From: Candidatus Dormiibacterota bacterium | GTDB lineage: Bacteria; Chloroflexota; Dormibacteria; Aeolococcales; Aeolococcaceae | DNA: 49,172 nt | Reading direction: 5' to 3' | Assembly (NCBI GenBank): GCA_036495095.1 | Contig: DASXNK010000023.1 | Coordinates: 1 to 49,172, forward strand | Made by a program: the position numbers and the translations under genes | The notes under the pieces: generated by a model | The model's input: the letters and a program-made list of their open reading frames with translations, nothing else | Database searches by the model: none | Told to the model about the DNA's origin: nothing | In this document: positions 19,367-27,194 of the stretch, in pieces | How the letters are laid out: each line of letters starts with the position of its first letter | Position numbering within the stretch: position 1 is the first letter of the stretch

Positions 19367-19981
19367 TCAGCCGCTCAGGACGCGCTCCATGGGAACCGCC
19401 TTGGGGGCTTCCCCGGGCAGCCTGCCGGCCTTGCGCAGCGGCGGCTGGGCCGGGCTGGAGAGCGCCCGCCGCACCAGCAGGGTCGCCCCGGTGGTGGCCG
19501 CCGCGGTGCCGGCGTCGCGAACGATCCGCTTCCATAGCGGGCTGTGCTTCTCCTGCTGGGCGGCGAGCTCCCGGGCGATCTCCCGGGCCATCGCCTGGGT
19601 CGCCCGCTGGCGCTTCTCACCCAGCTCCTGGGTGGTCTGGGCGAGCAGCCGGTCGGCCCGGACCGCCACCGGCAGGACCACCTGCTGGGCGGGCTTGGGC
19701 AGCCTCCTCGCCGGCAGGGCGAGACGCTCGGGCGGCCGTCCGGAGCGGGACCTCAGGACCACCACCGCCGCCACCGCCCCGCCGGTGACGGCCACCGCGC
19801 CGGCGGCGTAGGGCACCAGGCGCCGCCAGCCGCCGGTGGTCACCCGCTCGCGGACCGCGGCGACCTTCGCCCGGGCCTGGGCCTTGACGTCGACCTTCTG
19901 GCCGAGGGCGACCACGGTCTCGTCCATGCGGCGTCGGGTCTCCTCGATCGCCTCCCTCAGCTCGTCCGGGTCTTCACCCAT
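19367..19981 (-). CDS. DUF3618 domain-containing membrane protein
   Basis: 204 residues. The N-terminus has the DUF3618 pattern ELREAIEETRRRMDETVVAL, seen in small actinobacterial envelope proteins of unknown function. A hydrophobic segment follows at about residues 54-76 (VPYAAGAVAVTGGAVAAVVV), then a charged helix-rich part (TTQELGEKRQRATQAMAREI). ATG 19981 is chosen because GGAGG lies 7 nt upstream. AT-rich boxes (GATAAT, TATAGT) at 20049-20065 are the probable promoter region. Confidence 0.7.
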   Translation of the reverse strand: MGEDPDELREAIEETRRRMDETVVALGQKVDVKAQARAKVAAVRERVTTGGWRRLVPYAAGAVAVTGGAVAAVVVLRSRSGRPPERLALPARRLPKPAQQVVLPVAVRADRLLAQTTQELGEKRQRATQAMAREIARELAAQQEKHSPLWKRIVRDAGTAAATTGATLLVRRALSSPAQPPLRKAGRLPGEAPKAVPMERVLSG

Positions 19982-20048
19982 TCCATGTCCTCCGTGACGC
20001 GGGGAGCCCGGTGCGCGCACGCGCAGGCCGTCCCCACCTGCACAGAGG

Positions 20049-20065
20049 ACTATAACATTATCTTG
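20049..20065 (-). promoter_or_regulatory. AT-rich promoter region of the DUF3618 gene
   Basis: The minus strand contains overlapping GATAAT and TATAGT in an unusually AT-rich patch for this genome, about 70-85 nt before ATG 19981. Which hexamer is used cannot be decided; no clear -35. Confidence 0.35.
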
Positions 20066-20084
20066 TAGCTGAACGGAGGGTCCC

Positions 20085-21209
20085 CTAGTAGGGGGTGCCC
20101 ACCAGCTCGGCCAGCCGGCGCAGATCACGGGCGGCCTGGTGGCGGGGGTCGAGCAGGATCACCGGGCGCCCGGTGGTGGTGGCGCGGTGGAAGAGCTCGA
20201 TGTCGTGGGTGATCTCGAGGGGGATGCGCTGCCCGAGGAAGCCCTCGACCCGCTCCCGGGAGAGCTGGTGGGAGGCCACCGTCTGGTTGTAGACGAGGAG
20301 GAGCCGCTCCTCGGTGACGTCGAGGGAGCGGAGGATCTCGAGCAGTGAGAGGGTGCGACGGAGCGCGGTGACCTCGGGGACCACCACCACCACCACCCGC
20401 TGGGCCGAGGTCAGGGTGGTGAGCGCGGGGTCGCCGAAGCCCCGGGGCACGTCGACGACGACGTGGTCGTGGAGCGCCCGCAGCCGGGCGAGGAGGTGGT
20501 TGACCCCGCTCTCGTCGATCTGGAGCGCGTCCACCGGGCTGCGCGGCGCGCCGAGGATGCGGAGGCCGGTGGCCTCATGGCGGGCGAAGAAGTCCTCGGG
20601 GGCGCAGCTGTCGCCGTCGACCACCAGCGAGCGGATCAGCTGGTCGGTGCCACCCTTGGGAGGGACGTCGAGGAGCATCGGGAGGTCGCCGTACTCGAGG
20701 TCGAGGTCGACCGCGACCACCGACTTCTCGGCGTCGGCGGTCAGCGCCAGGGCGAGGTTGGCGGCGATCGTGCTCACCCCGCTGCCCCCCTTGGCGCTGG
20801 TCACCGCGGTCACCTGGCCCTGCATCTGGGGAACCTGCTCGCGGCCGTCGGCGATGCGCTTGAGCATCGAGACCAGTCGCACCTCGAGGATGTCGAGGTC
20901 GAACGGCTTGGGCAGGATGTCATCGGCGAAGTCGCGGCCCCGGGTGAGCGAGCCGTCGGCCTCGGCGCCGAACAGCACCACCGGGACGTGCTCGGTGGCG
21001 GGGTTGCGGCGCACCGTCCGGGCCAGCTCGTGCCCGGTCATGTGGGGCATCATCACGTCGCAGAGGACGACGTCGGGCTCGTGGCGGCGGAGCTGGTGCC
21101 AGGCCTCGACGCCGTCACGGGCGGTCTCGACCTGGTGCCCACGGGTCTCGAAATAGCGCTTGAGCTGCTTCCGGAGCGAGGCGTTGTCGTCGGCGATGAG
21201 CAGGCGCAT
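20085..21209 (-). CDS. response regulator receiver fused to CpaE/MinD-like ATPase
   Basis: 374 residues. Residues 1-120 are a receiver domain with acidic pocket Asp7/Asp8, phospho-acceptor Asp51 (CDVMMP) and Lys101 (PKPF); the usual Thr/Ser is Gly81. Residues about 135-374 form a SIMIBI ATPase with deviant Walker A SAKGGSGVSTIAANLA, DLDLEYGD and VVVDVPRG. This matches CpaE (TadZ) proteins that localise type IVb/Tad pili, but no tad genes are nearby. ATG 21209 follows a TACCGT box by 8 nt and lacks a Shine-Dalgarno. Confidence 0.85.
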   Translation of the reverse strand: MRLLIADDNASLRKQLKRYFETRGHQVETARDGVEAWHQLRRHEPDVVLCDVMMPHMTGHELARTVRRNPATEHVPVVLFGAEADGSLTRGRDFADDILPKPFDLDILEVRLVSMLKRIADGREQVPQMQGQVTAVTSAKGGSGVSTIAANLALALTADAEKSVVAVDLDLEYGDLPMLLDVPPKGGTDQLIRSLVVDGDSCAPEDFFARHEATGLRILGAPRSPVDALQIDESGVNHLLARLRALHDHVVVDVPRGFGDPALTTLTSAQRVVVVVVPEVTALRRTLSLLEILRSLDVTEERLLLVYNQTVASHQLSRERVEGFLGQRIPLEITHDIELFHRATTTGRPVILLDPRHQAARDLRRLAELVGTPY

Positions 21210-21217
21210 GTGCGCCG

Positions 21218-21223
21218 ACGGTA
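21218..21223 (-). promoter_or_regulatory. -10 box TACCGT, probable leaderless promoter
   Basis: TACCGT on the minus strand, 8 nt before ATG 21209. Same spacing class as the other leaderless candidates. Confidence 0.4.
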
Positions 21224-21462
21224 GCACCGGTCAGAGGCCGCCTCACGGCGGGGCAACGGACCGTGAAGGCCCCGTGACCGGCCGGTTTCGCGGCCCTGCC
21301 GGCAGCCCGAGCTCCGGGCGTGACCGGACCGGCCCGCGCCCCCACAATGTGCACGACACCCCCGCTCGCACAAGATTCCTCCGCTGATCCGCGTTCTCAC
21401 TGAGGACCAGGGCTGAGGGATGGGGAGGCGCTCCACTCAAACTGCCCCGAGAGGATGGATGG

Positions 21463-22752
21463 ATGTCTGGACAGGCTTGGCGGGTTGCCGTCATCGCAGG
21501 CAAGGGCGGCGTCGGGAAGACCACCACGGTGATCAACCTCGGCGCCGGGCTCGCCGCCCTCGGGCGGCGCGTCCTGCTGGTCGACTGCGACCCGCAGGGC
21601 AACCTCACCTCGGGGCTGGGGCTCGACCCCTACGCCCGCCGCCGCACCGTCGCCGACGTGATCATCGGCCGGTCGACGGCCGTTGACGCGATCCTCGAGA
21701 CCGAGACGCCCCACCTCCACCTCATCCCGGCGCACCCGGACCTGAGCGCGGTCGAGGCCGACCTGCCCGCCCGGGTGAACGCCGAGCTGCGGCTGCGCAA
21801 CGCGATGCGCGAGGGGATCGACGCCGCCTACGACGTGGTCCTCTTCGACACCCCGCCGAACTTCGGGTTCCACACCATCTCGGCGCTGGGTGCAGCCCGG
21901 TCGGCGCTGGTGCCGCTGCAGATGTCCGCCTTCGCCCTGCGCGGGCTGAAGGAGGTCATCCGGGTCATCGCCGCGGCCCGCCGCCACCTCAACCCCGAGC
22001 TCGAGCTGCTCGGCGTGGTGCCGACCTTCGTCAACAACACCCGCTTCAGCCGAGACATGCTCGAGGCGCTGAGCGACGTCTCCCAGGTGCGGGTCTTCCG
22101 CTCCGAGATCTCGCTCACCGTGAAGCTCCAGGAGAGCGCGCTCCAGGGCGTGCCCGTGATGGTCTCGGCACCGTCCTCGAACGCCGCCCGCGCCTACGCC
22201 GCCCTCGCCGAGGAGCTCGTCGAGGTGGGTGCCCACCGGCTCGCACCGGTGCCCCGCGGTGCGGTGCGCCCGGTCGAGGTGGCTCCGCCGGCCGAGCCGG
22301 AGGCCCAGGCCCCGATCGAGGAGGAGGAGGCCGTCGAGGCCATGGTCGCGGCCGGGCCGGTCGTGGAGATGGCGGCCCCCGAGGTGGTGGAGCACGTCGT
22401 CGAGCACGATGAGGACGGCGAGCTGGACGACGGCTTCGCCGTGACCCTGGCCGCCGAGGCGTCCCACGGCGCGGTGGCGCTGGCCACCGCCGATTCGGCG
22501 GTGCGCCATCTCGAGGGCCACGCCGTGCGCGGCGGGGTGATGCTCGAGCTCGAGCTCGGCCACGGCGCCGTCGCCTACGCCCAGATGCCCCCGGTGGGGC
22601 TGCATGCCGTCGACGAGCACGAGCAGGACGAGGACTCGGACCGCGCCGAGGCCGACGCCGAGGACGGCGACGACGCCGGGGCCAGCGCGCTCGAGAGCGC
22701 GACCGAGCAGCGCCGGCGCTTCCGCCTCTTCCGCCGGGCCCGGGCGAGCTGA
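21463..22752 (+). CDS. ParA-like ATPase with acidic C-terminal tail
   Basis: 429 residues. Residues 1-270 are a ParA/Soj ATPase: IAGKGGVGKTTTVINLGAGL (deviant Walker A), LVDCDPQGNLTSGLG and VVLFDTPPNFG. Residues about 275-415 are a low-complexity acidic region (EEEEAVEAM, EHDEDGELDDG), and the protein ends in a basic, aromatic tail (RRRFRLFRRARAS) that could touch membrane or DNA. No ParB or parS-like site is visible, so this is probably a positioning ATPase rather than a plasmid partition protein. The adjacent divergent CpaE-like ATPase suggests shared spatial regulation. The upstream 253 nt hold both promoters but no clear box for this gene. Confidence 0.82.
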   Translation: MSGQAWRVAVIAGKGGVGKTTTVINLGAGLAALGRRVLLVDCDPQGNLTSGLGLDPYARRRTVADVIIGRSTAVDAILETETPHLHLIPAHPDLSAVEADLPARVNAELRLRNAMREGIDAAYDVVLFDTPPNFGFHTISALGAARSALVPLQMSAFALRGLKEVIRVIAAARRHLNPELELLGVVPTFVNNTRFSRDMLEALSDVSQVRVFRSEISLTVKLQESALQGVPVMVSAPSSNAARAYAALAEELVEVGAHRLAPVPRGAVRPVEVAPPAEPEAQAPIEEEEAVEAMVAAGPVVEMAAPEVVEHVVEHDEDGELDDGFAVTLAAEASHGAVALATADSAVRHLEGHAVRGGVMLELELGHGAVAYAQMPPVGLHAVDEHEQDEDSDRAEADAEDGDDAGASALESATEQRRRFRLFRRARAS

Positions 22753-22765
22753 GAGCTCCCCACCC

Positions 22766-23413
22766 CTACCTCCCGGCGCGCGGACCCAGGAGCAGCGCCT
22801 CACAGGTGCGTGCGTAGGCCTCGGCGTCGTGGCGCCCGGGCTCGTACCACTTGTAGATCCAGCTCATCATGCCGAGCAGCGCGAGCGCGGTGAGGTAGGG
22901 GTCGGTGGGGGGGAGCAGGCCGGCACTGACCGCCGCCTCGACGGTGCCGACGAGGTGGCGGAGGTAGCGCCGCTCGAAGTCGCGGGCCCGCTCCTGGTCG
23001 GCGAGCGAGCCGCGCTCGTCGAAGAACACCGTGAACAGCCCCTGCTCGCGGGCCACCATGCCGGTGTGGAGGCGAAGCATCGCCGCCAGCCGCTCGGCCG
23101 GGTCGTCGACGCGCTCGATGTCCTCGGCGATCCGCAGGATCATGCCCATGGTGCGCTCGCAGAGCGCCGACAGCAGCTGCGCCTTGGAGCCGAAGTAGTA
23201 GTAGAGGCTGGCGCGGCGCAGGTCGAGGCTGGTGGCGACGTCCTCGAGGGTTCCCGCCTCGTAGCCCTTGGCGCGGAACACCTCGGCGGCGGCAACCATG
23301 ATCTCCTCACGGCGCTGCAGGTACTCCGGCGACGGCCCCTCGAGGCGGGGGCGTCCCGGGCGCCGCCTGGGGGTGACCTCCGAGGACACGGTCACTCGGG
23401 CGAGGGGGTCCAT
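22766..23413 (-). CDS. TetR family transcriptional regulator
   Basis: 215 residues. A basic N-terminal arm ([11 protein letters not shown]) leads into a TetR helix-turn-helix: MVAAAEVFRAKGYEAGTLEDV...SLYYYFGSKAQLLSAL (about 38-85), followed by a TetR_C-type ligand domain. Ligand and targets are unknown; the acyl-CoA or fatty-acid regulators of this type share the 'YYYFGSKAQLL' pattern. ATG 23413 follows a TACCAT box by 6 nt. It converges on the ParA-like gene with a 13-nt gap. Confidence 0.88.
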   Translation of the reverse strand: MDPLARVTVSSEVTPRRRPGRPRLEGPSPEYLQRREEIMVAAAEVFRAKGYEAGTLEDVATSLDLRRASLYYYFGSKAQLLSALCERTMGMILRIAEDIERVDDPAERLAAMLRLHTGMVAREQGLFTVFFDERGSLADQERARDFERRYLRHLVGTVEAAVSAGLLPPTDPYLTALALLGMMSWIYKWYEPGRHDAEAYARTCEALLLGPRAGR

Positions 23414-23419
23414 CGCTCG

Positions 23420-23425
23420 ATGGTA
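23420..23425 (-). promoter_or_regulatory. -10 box TACCAT, leaderless promoter of the TetR gene
   Basis: TACCAT on the minus strand is followed by 6 nt and ATG 23413; no Shine-Dalgarno sequence. Confidence 0.5.
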
Positions 23426-23464
23426 CCCGCCGCCACCGGCCCGGCGCCATATTTTGTCCGACGT

Positions 23465-23482
23465 GCGAGTAGAAAGACTCGC
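23465..23482. repeat. inverted repeat GCGAGT-6-ACTCGC
   Basis: A perfect 6-bp inverted repeat between the TetR promoter and the end of the upstream gene (stop at 23494). It could be a TetR operator or a weak terminator for the operon above; there is no T run. Confidence 0.35.
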
Positions 23483-23493
23483 GGTGGCCTGCC

Positions 23494-23796
23494 TCAGCCG
23501 TAGAGGGCGTGCACCAGGAGCAGGAACACGATCACGCCCACCAGCCAGACCAGCCCCAGGCCGGCGAGGTCGCGGCGGCGCGAGCGCCGCACCGGCGGGG
23601 CGGCCTCGCCCGAGGGGGTGCCGCAGATCGGGCAGCGCCCGTCGGTGAGGTCGGGGACGTAGTCGACCTGGCAGTCGTGGCACACCCGCGCCGCCGCCGG
23701 GCGGAGGTACAGCAGGTTCATCAGCGCCGCGTACAGGCGGACCCAGGGAGGCTCACCGCCGCGACGGGCGGGGCGGCGGCCGCCGAGCACACCCAT
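23494..23796 (-). CDS. small zinc-ribbon membrane protein
   Basis: 100 residues. A short N-terminal part with an amphipathic or re-entrant stretch (LYAALMNLLYLRPAA) is followed by a zinc ribbon, CHDC...CPIC, and one C-terminal membrane helix (LAGLGLVWLVGVIVFLLLV). GGAGG lies 8 nt before ATG 23796, which is only 2 nt after the preceding stop, so it is the last gene of the ABC-transporter operon. Function unknown. Confidence 0.7.
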   Translation of the reverse strand: MGVLGGRRPARRGGEPPWVRLYAALMNLLYLRPAAARVCHDCQVDYVPDLTDGRCPICGTPSGEAAPPVRRSRRRDLAGLGLVWLVGVIVFLLLVHALYG

Positions 23797-23798
23797 GG

Positions 23799-25364
23799 TC
23801 AGGGCCTCCGTGAGAGCGCCATGGCGGTGAGGTTGCAGAGCAGGATCACCTCGAGCAGCCCGAAGACGCTGAGCAGCAGCGGCCGCCGGTCCTTGACGCC
23901 GTCGAGGCTGGCGCCGACCTCGGCGGTGCCCGGCGGCCGCAGCTGGCGGCCGCCGCCGGTGCCGGGGCTCGACGAGCCGCCGAAGCCGGTCAGCCCGCCG
24001 CCGCCCGGGACCGAGCCGCCGCCGCCCGCCGGGGCGGTGACGCCGACGCCGGTCACCGGCGACTGCGCCCCGGTGAAGCCGCCGCCGACGGCGGGGAAGC
24101 TGTTCGAGAACAGCTGGGCCTCGGAGCGCCCCAGCTTCACGTACAGGGAGGTCCCGGTGAACCCGGCATGGGGGTTGGAGAGCCCGGGCTCGCAGGCGCT
24201 GTCGCCGAACGACCTGTAGTAGTCGGGGTCGGGCACGTTCTTCCCGTCCCTGGTGGTGAGCACGTGCCACTCGACGAGGATCCCCTGGGCGTCGCCGACC
24301 ACCCGGGTTCCCGCCCGCGCCGTCGAGGCGCTGAGCCGGCAGACGTTGAAGCCCTGGGAGCGGAGCGCCTGGTTGAGCGGGTCGTTGGCGCAGACGCTGG
24401 CGCCGGCCTTGCAGATCCCGCTGGCGGTGATCGAGTACTGGCAGTCGCCGTTCACGCACACCCCCTGGATGTTGTTGGTGGCGTCCACCTTCGTCCCCGC
24501 CGGGGTGCCGTCGCCGCTCGCCCTCACCTGGGTGCCGATCGTGGCGACGGAGATGAGGCCGTTGAGCAGCCGGGTGGCGGTGAGGTTGGAGAGGGTGTCG
24601 ACCACGGTGCCGCCGTCGTCGGTGAGCACCGAGCTGTGCGACGACGAGCCGCCGGTCTCGGCGACCAGCGAGATCGGGGGCGGCGCCGCCGGGCAGACCT
24701 GCCTGTCGGGGCTCAGCACCGACTGCGGCGCCCTCTGGCAGGCGGGCGGCGAGCTCAGCGGCGCCGGGGGCGGGGTCTGGCCCGGCTTGTTGATGACGTC
24801 GGAGTAGAGGGCGGTGATCGCCCCGCTGTAGAGGCCGGCGAGCTGGTCGAGCGCGCCCACCGTCTGCACCCCGTTGCTGGCGTCGCCGGTGGCCCCGAGC
24901 TTGCTCGCGGTGGCGTGGGCGTGGCCGGCGCCGAGGGTGATGCGGGCGCCGTTGATGTGCTGGTCGAGGTTGCCGTCGGCGCTCTGGGTCACCGCGCTGC
25001 TGCAGTTCGCGCACAGCGCCTCGGCCTGGGTGGGATAGGGGATCTGGACGTGGTTGAGGTTCGCCCCCGCCTGCAGCGACGCCGGCGGCTCGAGGAAGGC
25101 GGCGTGCGCCTCCGCCTGGGGCTGGTTGTCGGCGGTGACGCTGGTGAGCGGGAAGGCGGTGTTGCCGAGCGGCGAGGGGTCGACCGGTGAACCGGTCTGG
25201 AAGAGGTCGGTGTCGACCACCGACGAGCCGGCGACGACCTGGTACACATCCGGCGCCGCGGCGCTGGCGCGGCCGCCGCCGTGGCCGCCGAAGGGGAGGG
25301 CGAGGACCACGACCATCACCGCCACCACCGCCGTGATCAGCGCCCATCGCGCACCGCGACGCAT
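23799..25364 (-). CDS. large secreted protein with C-terminal membrane helix
   Basis: 521 residues, family not recognised. Signal peptide or anchor at the N-terminus (ALITAVVAVMVVVLALPFGG), then a long exported part with CANC and further Cys residues (NGDCQYS, SVCAND) that may form disulfides, a Gly-rich linker and a single C-terminal helix (LSVFGLLEVILLCNLTAMAL). ATG 25364 is chosen because AGGAGGG lies 8 nt upstream; two GTGs precede it. The start shares a base with the livF stop (TGATG), so it is translationally coupled to the transporter ATPase, suggesting an envelope role linked to that transporter. Confidence 0.72.
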   Translation of the reverse strand: MRRGARWALITAVVAVMVVVLALPFGGHGGGRASAAAPDVYQVVAGSSVVDTDLFQTGSPVDPSPLGNTAFPLTSVTADNQPQAEAHAAFLEPPASLQAGANLNHVQIPYPTQAEALCANCSSAVTQSADGNLDQHINGARITLGAGHAHATASKLGATGDASNGVQTVGALDQLAGLYSGAITALYSDVINKPGQTPPPAPLSSPPACQRAPQSVLSPDRQVCPAAPPPISLVAETGGSSSHSSVLTDDGGTVVDTLSNLTATRLLNGLISVATIGTQVRASGDGTPAGTKVDATNNIQGVCVNGDCQYSITASGICKAGASVCANDPLNQALRSQGFNVCRLSASTARAGTRVVGDAQGILVEWHVLTTRDGKNVPDPDYYRSFGDSACEPGLSNPHAGFTGTSLYVKLGRSEAQLFSNSFPAVGGGFTGAQSPVTGVGVTAPAGGGGSVPGGGGLTGFGGSSSPGTGGGRQLRPPGTAEVGASLDGVKDRRPLLLSVFGLLEVILLCNLTAMALSRRP

Positions 25365-26437
25365 CACCACATCCCTCCTGAGCGCTCAGACGCGCTCATT
25401 CCCGGGGGGCCTCCCCCCTGCGCCCCCCTGCCTGAGCGCTCAGACGCGCCTGAGCGCTCAGACGCGCTCATGTGCGGGGGGCCTCCCCCCTGCGCCCCCC
25501 TGCCTCCCGCCATGGTGAGCATCCGCTCGATCGCCTCCTGCCCGATCTGCTCCGCGGTCATGCCCCGGTGGGCGGCGAGCTCGCCGAGGCGGCGGAGCTG
25601 CTCTGGGCTGAGCTCGACGCCGAGCGGCTCGCGGAACGCCGAGCCGATCAGCGCCGGCTTCTCGGCGCCCGCCCCGGCGGCGCCCAGGTAGCTGGCCTGG
25701 ACCACGGTGACGTCCTGGGCGAGCTGCCGAGCCGGCCCGCTCACCCGCACCTGGCCCTTCTCCATCACGATCGCGTTGTCGGCCGCGGCCAGCGCCGGGC
25801 CCACGTACTGCTCGACGAGCAGCACGGCGACCCCGCCGGCGTGGATCCGGGCGAGGATCTCGAAGAGCTGCTCGACGATGGTGGGCGCGAGCCCCAGCGA
25901 CATCTCGTCGAGGAGCAGGAGCTGGGGCTCGACCATCAGCGCGCGGCCGATGGCGAGCTGCTGCTGCTCGCCGCCGCTGAGCGTGCCGGCGAGCTGCGAG
26001 GCCCGCTCGGCGAGGCGCGGGAAGTAGCCGTGGACCCGCTCCAGCGCGGTCTCGAAGGCCGCGCGGGACAGCCCCCGGGTGGGCATCCGCAGGTTCTCGC
26101 GGACGGTGAGGTCGGGGAACATGCCGCGCCCCTCGGGCACGTGGGTCATCCCCAGCCGCGCGATCGCCTCCGGCGGCAGGCGGTCGATGCGCCGGCCGCG
26201 CAGCCGGACGGTGCCGGCGGCGGGGTGGAGGAGGCCGCTCAGCGCCCGCAGCGTCGACGACTTGCCGGCGCCGTTGGGCCCGAGCAGGGCGAGCACCTCG
26301 CCCTCGTGCAGGGTGAGGGAGAGGTCGCGGACGGCCACGATCTCGCCGTACCGGACGGAGAGGTTCTCGACCTCCAGCAGCGGCGCCCCGGGGACCGGCG
26401 GCGGGTGATGGAAGCGCTCAGCCAGTCGCGGCCGCAC
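25364..26437 (-). CDS. livF: branched-chain-type ABC transporter ATPase with C-terminal RHH-like extension
   Basis: 357 residues, about 120 longer than ordinary LivF. Residues 18-250 are the ABC ATPase: Walker A GPNGAGKSS (53-61), signature LSGGE (153-157), Walker B LLLLDE (173-178). Residues about 271-308 (EPLGVELSPEQLRRLGELAA and the following helix with GMTAEQIGQEAIERML) look like a ribbon-helix-helix unit. Residues 311-357 are a low-complexity tail written by a 54-bp tandem repeat. GTG 26437 overlaps livG by 20 nt and has GGGGGAG upstream. Pairs with LivG under the LivHM permease. Confidence 0.85.
   Translation of the reverse strand: MRPRLAERFHHPPPVPGAPLLEVENLSVRYGEIVAVRDLSLTLHEGEVLALLGPNGAGKSSTLRALSGLLHPAAGTVRLRGRRIDRLPPEAIARLGMTHVPEGRGMFPDLTVRENLRMPTRGLSRAAFETALERVHGYFPRLAERASQLAGTLSGGEQQQLAIGRALMVEPQLLLLDEMSLGLAPTIVEQLFEILARIHAGGVAVLLVEQYVGPALAAADNAIVMEKGQVRVSGPARQLAQDVTVVQASYLGAAGAGAEKPALIGSAFREPLGVELSPEQLRRLGELAAHRGMTAEQIGQEAIERMLTMAGGRGAQGGGPPHMSASERSGASERSGRGAQGGGPPGMSASERSGGMW
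25377..25502 (-). repeat. 54-bp direct repeat with 18-bp partial copy in livF
   Basis: Copies at 25377-25430 and 25449-25502 match at 51 of 54 positions; an 18-bp partial copy (25431-25448) lies between them. Each begins with the palindrome TGAGCGCTCA and contains a G-run/C-run palindrome. Unit lengths are multiples of 3, so the livF frame stays open. A related G-run/C-run element lies at 35205-35234. Confidence 0.8.
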
Positions 26438-27194
26438 CGGTGCTCTCCCCCAGGTAGGCGGCGATCACCGCCGGGTTGCTGCGCACGTCCTCGGGCTTCC
26501 CCTCGGCGATGAGCCGGCCGAAGTCGAGGACGTAGATGTAGTCGCTCACCGCCATCACCAGCCGCATGTCGTGCTCCACGTAGAGCATCGAGAGCCGGAA
26601 GCTCTTCCGGATGCGCAGCAGCAGGCGGGCGAACTCGTCGGTCTCGGCGGCGTCCATGCCCGAGGCGGGCTCGTCGAGGAGCAGCAGCTGGGGCTCGAGG
26701 CAGAGCGCCCGGGCGAGCTCGCAGAGCCGCTGCTGGCGCAGCGGCAGCACCCTCGCCGGCCGCTCGAGGACGTCGCCGATGCCGACGAACTGGGCGATCA
26801 CCCGGGCGCGCTCGCGGAACCGGCGGGTCTCCACCCGCCCGAGGCCGAGCATGTGCCCGAGCATCCCCACCGAGCCGCGCGACTGCGCCGCCACGGTGAG
26901 GTTCTCCCAGACGGTGAGGTCGCCGAAGAGCTGCACCGTCTGGAAGGTGCGCCCCAGCCCGGCGAGGGCCCGCTGGTGGGGGGCGAGGGCGAGCAGGTCC
27001 TGGCCGTCGTAGCTCACCCGCCCGGCGTCGGGCTGGATCAGCCCGCTGAGGCAGTTGAAGCTGGTGCTCTTGCCGGCGCCGTTGGGGCCGATCAGCGAGA
27101 CCATCTCGCCACGGTGCACGCGCAGGTCGAGGCCGTCGACCGCGGTCACCCCGCGGAAGCGCTTGGTGATGCCCTCGAGCTCGAGCAGTGGCAT
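26418..27194 (-). CDS. livG: branched-chain-type ABC transporter ATPase
   Basis: 258 residues. Walker A GPNGAGKSTS (37-46), Walker B LLLLDEPASGM (170-180) and switch His in VEHDM are present. The signature, normally LPYGQ in LivG, reads LPLRQ (150-154), replacing the key glycine with Arg153. The C-terminal LivG segment (EGKPEDVRSNPAVIAAYLGE) is intact. ATG 27194 overlaps the permease stop as ATGA. Confidence 0.9.
   Translation of the reverse strand: MPLLELEGITKRFRGVTAVDGLDLRVHRGEMVSLIGPNGAGKSTSFNCLSGLIQPDAGRVSYDGQDLLALAPHQRALAGLGRTFQTVQLFGDLTVWENLTVAAQSRGSVGMLGHMLGLGRVETRRFRERARVIAQFVGIGDVLERPARVLPLRQQRLCELARALCLEPQLLLLDEPASGMDAAETDEFARLLLRIRKSFRLSMLYVEHDMRLVMAVSDYIYVLDFGRLIAEGKPEDVRSNPAVIAAYLGESTGAAATG

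Noticed and set aside
25904-25921. DEMSLGL instead of DEPSLGL in LivF Walker B region
   Set aside because: A common LivF variant; the catalytic Glu is present.
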